DNA from: Profundibacterium mesophilum KAUST100406-0324
GTDB taxonomy: Bacteria > Pseudomonadota > Alphaproteobacteria > Rhodobacterales > Rhodobacteraceae
Direction of reading: 5' to 3'
DNA: 64,000 nt
Assembly: GCF_009835145.1 (NCBI RefSeq)
Contig: NZ_APKE01000022.1
Coordinates: 108,804-172,803, forward strand
The number at the start of each line of letters is the position of its first letter. Position 1 is the stretch's first letter. A program made the translations under genes and the position numbers. The notes under the pieces are model-generated. The model was not told the origin of the DNA. It was given only the letters and a program-made list of their open reading frames with translations, and made no database searches. Shown piece by piece: positions 63,838-64,000 of this stretch.

Positions 63838-64000
63838 CCCGCGATACCGGCAAGGCGCCGCTCGCTCTCGCCGTGCTGCTCGTGTGGCACCGGCCCGCGC
63901 GCATTTCCGATACCGATTGGCGCGGCTACGGCATCGACAACCAGACGTTGCTTGATGCCGACGAGATCCGTGCCCATGTCGGCAGCGGCATCTATGCCGG
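63838..64000 (+). other. Open frame running off the right edge
   Basis: After the MarR stop one plus-strand frame stays open to the window end with fair GC third-position bias, reading ISDTDWRGYGIDNQTLLDAD and onward. No clear start codon or family is visible, so it may be the start of a gene cut by the window. Confidence 0.25.

Noticed and set aside
63783..63977. 64-codon minus-strand frame at the right edge
   Set aside because: It overlaps the MarR 3' end, and third-position bias favours the opposite strand.

Overview
The window is about two-thirds GC with strongly GC-biased third codon positions. Its gene content fits an alphaproteobacterium of the Rhodobacteraceae/Roseobacter group: Tad pilus genes with an atypical CpaE, a CckA hybrid kinase, a fused cytochrome oxidase subunit I-III, a CHCC zinc-finger protein, a ligase-associated DEXH helicase, and a DUF5928-type glycosyltransferase beside a sulfotransferase. 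No rRNA, tRNA, CRISPR array, prophage or intact insertion sequence was seen. The species cannot be named from this sequence.

Layout. 1-6665 holds the second half of a tad/cpa operon: cpaE, cpaF, tadB, tadC, two TPR lipoproteins and a prepilin peptidase. A GT-C-like membrane protein converges on it, followed by an AAA ATPase and a DEXH helicase. 12436-27205 is a complete but unusually arranged type II secretion (T2SS) region. It has its own short prepilin peptidase (gspO), a secreted DUF4331 protein with a small lipoprotein, a minus-strand block (LpoA-like lipoprotein, gspJ, gspK), a lone plus-strand gspN, a minus-strand block gspL-M-E-F, and a divergent plus-strand block gspG-H-I-C-D. gspF carries two out-of-frame lesions.

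27199-32954 is a minus-strand respiratory operon. It encodes subunit II with a C-terminal cytochrome c domain, a subunit I+III fusion, a small membrane protein, a CtaG-like protein and a membrane-anchored tri-heme cytochrome c. 33177-47214 is mostly housekeeping: DedA, DNA polymerase I, a zinc-finger protein, an ABC ATPase, MscS, HIT, adenosine-kinase-like PfkB, endonuclease III, an AraC-MGMT fusion and an OmpA-like lipoprotein. Within it sit a divergent glycosyltransferase/sulfotransferase pair and a sensor kinase whose ATP-binding half looks eroded.

47412-54829 holds a FadR-type regulator and a small exopolysaccharide cluster: a Wzz/BY-kinase fusion, a GT4 glycosyltransferase, a Wzx-like flippase and a GIPC-transferase-like protein. 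54942-61760 holds cckA (with a CtrA-like box upstream), rsmB, a USP-alanine symporter operon and a Crp/Fnr regulator. The right end has an HWE-type kinase, an unrecognised and possibly decayed membrane ORF, and a MarR regulator whose start codon overlaps it head to head.

How the parts relate. The two A24 peptidases each sit with a different type IV filament-like machine, Tad and T2SS. The surface-polysaccharide genes, CckA, the sulfotransferase pair and the Tad pilus together suggest a motile/sessile, surface-attaching life style. That last point is inference from gene content only.
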